This document shows positions 5,711 to 6,895 of a stretch of 6,895 nucleotides of DNA, in pieces. A program made the position numbers and the translations under genes. This DNA is from Nitrospirota bacterium (GTDB lineage: Bacteria > Nitrospirota_A > Leptospirillia > Leptospirillales > Leptospirillaceae). The stretch is taken from positions 1 through 6,895 of the forward strand of contig JAKCCY010000141.1 of assembly GCA_021838765.1 (NCBI GenBank). The letters run 5' to 3'. Each line of letters opens with the position of its first letter. Position 1 is the first letter of the stretch. The notes beneath the pieces are model-generated. The model ran no database searches, was not told where the DNA came from, and worked only from the letters and a program-made list of their open reading frames with translations.

Positions 5711-5758
5711 TTTGCTGTGTGGTTTTGCTGGTTTGGACCTTGGCGCCGGGAGAGAGCA

Positions 5759-6178
5759 TTGACAAAGAGCTTCTTTGATGTCTTTCGTCTGGTTTTTGTT
5801 TTGACTGCGGCAATCGTTCTGCAGACGGTCAATATGGCCCATTCCACTGCTTCTCCGATGATGTCTTCTCACGTTGAATCCCGATTGGCCGGATTTTCTC
5901 ATGGGTTTTTTGTTCCAGCCTCCCCTGAACAGGTTGTCTCGGATTCTTCTGATCCTGACGGATGCGAGCATCTTTTTGTAGCCAACCAGACGTCCTGGGA
6001 ATGCCATCATCCCGTTCCTCTTTTCCTGCTTTCCTCCTCCATTTCCACCCAGGGTGTCCTGTCATCGGAACAAATGGCCGACTCTCCCCGCTTTCCCGAT
6101 CTTCCTTTTTCAATCGAACCCTCTTCTGCGACCTCATACCATTCATCTTCTCCGGATCGTCCCCCAAGAGTTTCCTAG
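5759..6178 (+). CDS. Small exported protein with CxH...CHH motif, first paralog
   Basis: The TTG at 5759 is preceded by GGGAGAGAG (5748-5756), a good SD, and by the strong promoter at 5682-5710. An earlier in-frame start at 5717 coincides with the predicted transcription start and is unlikely. The product has 139 residues. Residues about 11-24 are hydrophobic after a short basic start, and small residues follow (AHSTAS, 27-32), so this is a signal peptide or anchor; the rest should be outside the cytoplasm. The centre carries Cys69, His71, Cys82, His83 and His84 (C-x-H-x10-C-H-H), a pattern suited to binding a metal ion. The remainder is rich in Ser and Pro and ends SPDRPPRVS. I do not recognise a family. 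The next gene encodes a similar layout, so the two are probably a tandem duplication. Metal handling is inference only. Confidence 0.6.
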   Translation: MTKSFFDVFRLVFVLTAAIVLQTVNMAHSTASPMMSSHVESRLAGFSHGFFVPASPEQVVSDSSDPDGCEHLFVANQTSWECHHPVPLFLLSSSISTQGVLSSEQMADSPRFPDLPFSIEPSSATSYHSSSPDRPPRVS

Positions 6179-6195
6179 CGCGGATATCTGATAGT

Positions 6196-6240
6196 CCAAA
6201 AGAATCCCTTCCCGATCTGTTTTCGGCAAGGCTCTTTTGG
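6196..6240 (+). promoter_or_regulatory. 16-bp imperfect hairpin between the two paralog genes
   Basis: CCAAAAGA (6196-6203) pairs with TCTTTTGG (6233-6240), CCTT (6207-6210) with AAGG (6228-6231), and CCGA (6212-6215) with TCGG (6223-6226), around a 7-base loop. The interruptions are one small internal loop (ATC/C) and one C-C mismatch. No T tract follows, so it is not a standard terminator. The stem covers a possible TTG start (6237) and its AAGG SD (6228-6231), so it could control translation or mark an mRNA processing site. Confidence 0.55.
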
Positions 6241-6272
6241 CATGGCGGGTTCTTATGCCGTTTCAGGAACAG

Positions 6273-6800
6273 ATGGGGATTTTTGTGCAGTCAATTCCTT
6301 TTTCCGAACTTCAGTGTCAGGTCAAAAAGAGCCTTTCTGCCAGCATGAGGTCTGTTTTGCTGTGTTGTGCCCTCACCGGTTGGTTTGTCTGTGCGATTCT
6401 TTTGATGAAATCGAGCTTTTTTCTGTGTGCTTCTTCCAGTCTTGATCCTGTTGCGAAGCCTTCAGTCGGTGGATATGAATGGGTGGTTCAGGCCGGATCC
6501 GATTCCATTTTTCCGAGCTCAATGTTTCCCGGAGAGGCTGTCGCCTGTCTCCATGACTATCAGCCTGATCAGCAGGGGGAAAGTCTTGAGTGCCATCATG
6601 ATGACCCTCGTGTTCTGATCCCGGCACATCTCTTTCCGGAGATGATCGGGGAGGGAAGGGCGGACGTTCCGCTCTTGTCCCCGCTTGATCTTTTTTCCCG
6701 TGACTCGAGCTTTTTTGTTTCTTTTCGGCTTCCTTCCTGCACCCCTCCTCCCCGGGGAAATGATCAGTCTCTGATTCCTGGAACAGCCATATCCGGCTAG
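6273..6800 (+). CDS. Small exported or anchored protein with CxH...CHH motif, second paralog
   Basis: From the ATG at 6273 (AGGA 4 bases upstream) the product has 175 residues. Other in-frame starts are TTG 6237 (inside the hairpin), ATG 6255 and ATG 6345. The ATG at 6345 would give a classic short signal peptide (MRSVLLCCALTGWFVCAILL) and would put the motif at residues 68-85, almost exactly as in the first paralog, but its SD is poor. The hydrophobic segment is followed by a Ser-rich stretch. Then come Cys92, His94, Cys107, His108 and His109 (C-x-H-x12-C-H-H, numbered from 6273). The tail is Pro/Ser-rich with TPPPRG near the end, echoing PDRPPR of the first paralog. It lies downstream of the first gene without a promoter that I can see, so co-transcription is likely. 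Family and function are unknown to me; extracytoplasmic metal binding is inference. Confidence 0.55.
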   Translation: MGIFVQSIPFSELQCQVKKSLSASMRSVLLCCALTGWFVCAILLMKSSFFLCASSSLDPVAKPSVGGYEWVVQAGSDSIFPSSMFPGEAVACLHDYQPDQQGESLECHHDDPRVLIPAHLFPEMIGEGRADVPLLSPLDLFSRDSSFFVSFRLPSCTPPPRGNDQSLIPGTAISG

Positions 6801-6832
6801 ATCGTTGATCATCATTTTGGAAGGGGTCTCTC

Positions 6833-6895
6833 ATGGAAAAACCCGGTCTGCTATTTTCTGGTACCACTTTTTACAGAAACCTCATGTTTTTTCTT
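6833..6895 (+). CDS. Start of a third gene, cut by the right edge
   Basis: An ATG at 6833 has GGAAGGGG (6819-6826) 6 bases upstream, one of the best SD sites in the window, and follows the previous stop by 32 bases. The visible 21 codons read MEKPGLLFSGTTFYRNLMFFL. The final hydrophobic residues suggest the first membrane segment or a signal peptide. It is too short to name. Close spacing suggests the same transcript as the two CxH...CHH proteins, so its identity would be the best clue to their role. Confidence 0.6.
   Translation, partial: MEKPGLLFSGTTFYRNLMFFL

Larger units (their letters stand above)
5238..5758. other. 521-base stretch without an intact gene
   Basis: The stretch lies between the divergent ppx gene and the small exported-protein genes. 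From left to right it holds the ppx leader (5238 to about 5300), unassigned sequence, an 18-base repeat copy, unassigned sequence to about 5495, a transposase start fragment, a hairpin, two iterated CCGGACA...CGCTACAAA units, the second repeat copy, and a strong promoter. Reading frames here (for example plus 5356-5604 and minus 5347-5535) have no recognisable protein features. Confidence 0.7.

Noticed and set aside
6373..6867. A 164-codon minus-strand frame opposite the second CxH...CHH gene
   Set aside because: It is extremely charged and low in complexity (many Arg, Glu, Ser, Gln), without SD support; it mirrors the Ser/Pro-rich plus-strand frame.

Overview
The window comes from a bacterium of mid GC content (a little over 50% by eye) with tight gene spacing, frequent TTG starts and Shine-Dalgarno (SD) sites of the AGGAGG type. 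The protein style (tandem thymidylate-kinase-like genes next to a long Ppx/GppA protein, plus a decayed ISNCY/IS1202-like transposase start) reminds me of acidophilic Leptospirillum or related Nitrospirota. That is an impression, not a proven assignment.

Left part (1-1345). A ribose-5-phosphate isomerase B gene on the minus strand runs off the left edge. It diverges from a plus-strand gene for a small lipoprotein with one fibronectin-III-like domain. A doubtful short ORF overlaps the end of the lipoprotein gene, and a good extended -10 promoter follows at about 1273-1302.

Centre (1346-5237). Two thymidylate-kinase-like genes overlap by ATGA on the plus strand. They align residue for residue at their N-terminal halves, but the first has lost the DR(Y) motif (EQY instead), so the pair probably is one kinase plus one diverged partner. 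They converge, with a 44-base overlap, on a minus-strand pair that is probably co-transcribed: a Ppx/GppA-type exopolyphosphatase or pppGpp phosphatase with a degenerate HD domain, then an alpha/beta hydrolase. The hydrolase has an unusual candidate ATT start behind a perfect AAAGGAG.

Right part (5238-6895). A 521-base stretch without an intact gene holds the decayed end of an insertion sequence: two tandem CCGGACA...CGCTACAAA units, the first 30 codons of a transposase, and a hairpin with a T tract. An 18-base perfect direct repeat brackets it. The inner copy of that repeat merges into a near-consensus promoter (TTGACA-17-TAGAGT). This promoter reads into two small exported proteins that look like tandem paralogs sharing C-x-H-x(10/12)-C-H-H. 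They are separated by a 16-bp hairpin and followed by the start of a third gene that runs off the right edge. I do not recognise the family. This pair is the most likely undescribed biology in the window.

I see no tRNA, rRNA, CRISPR array or intact mobile element.
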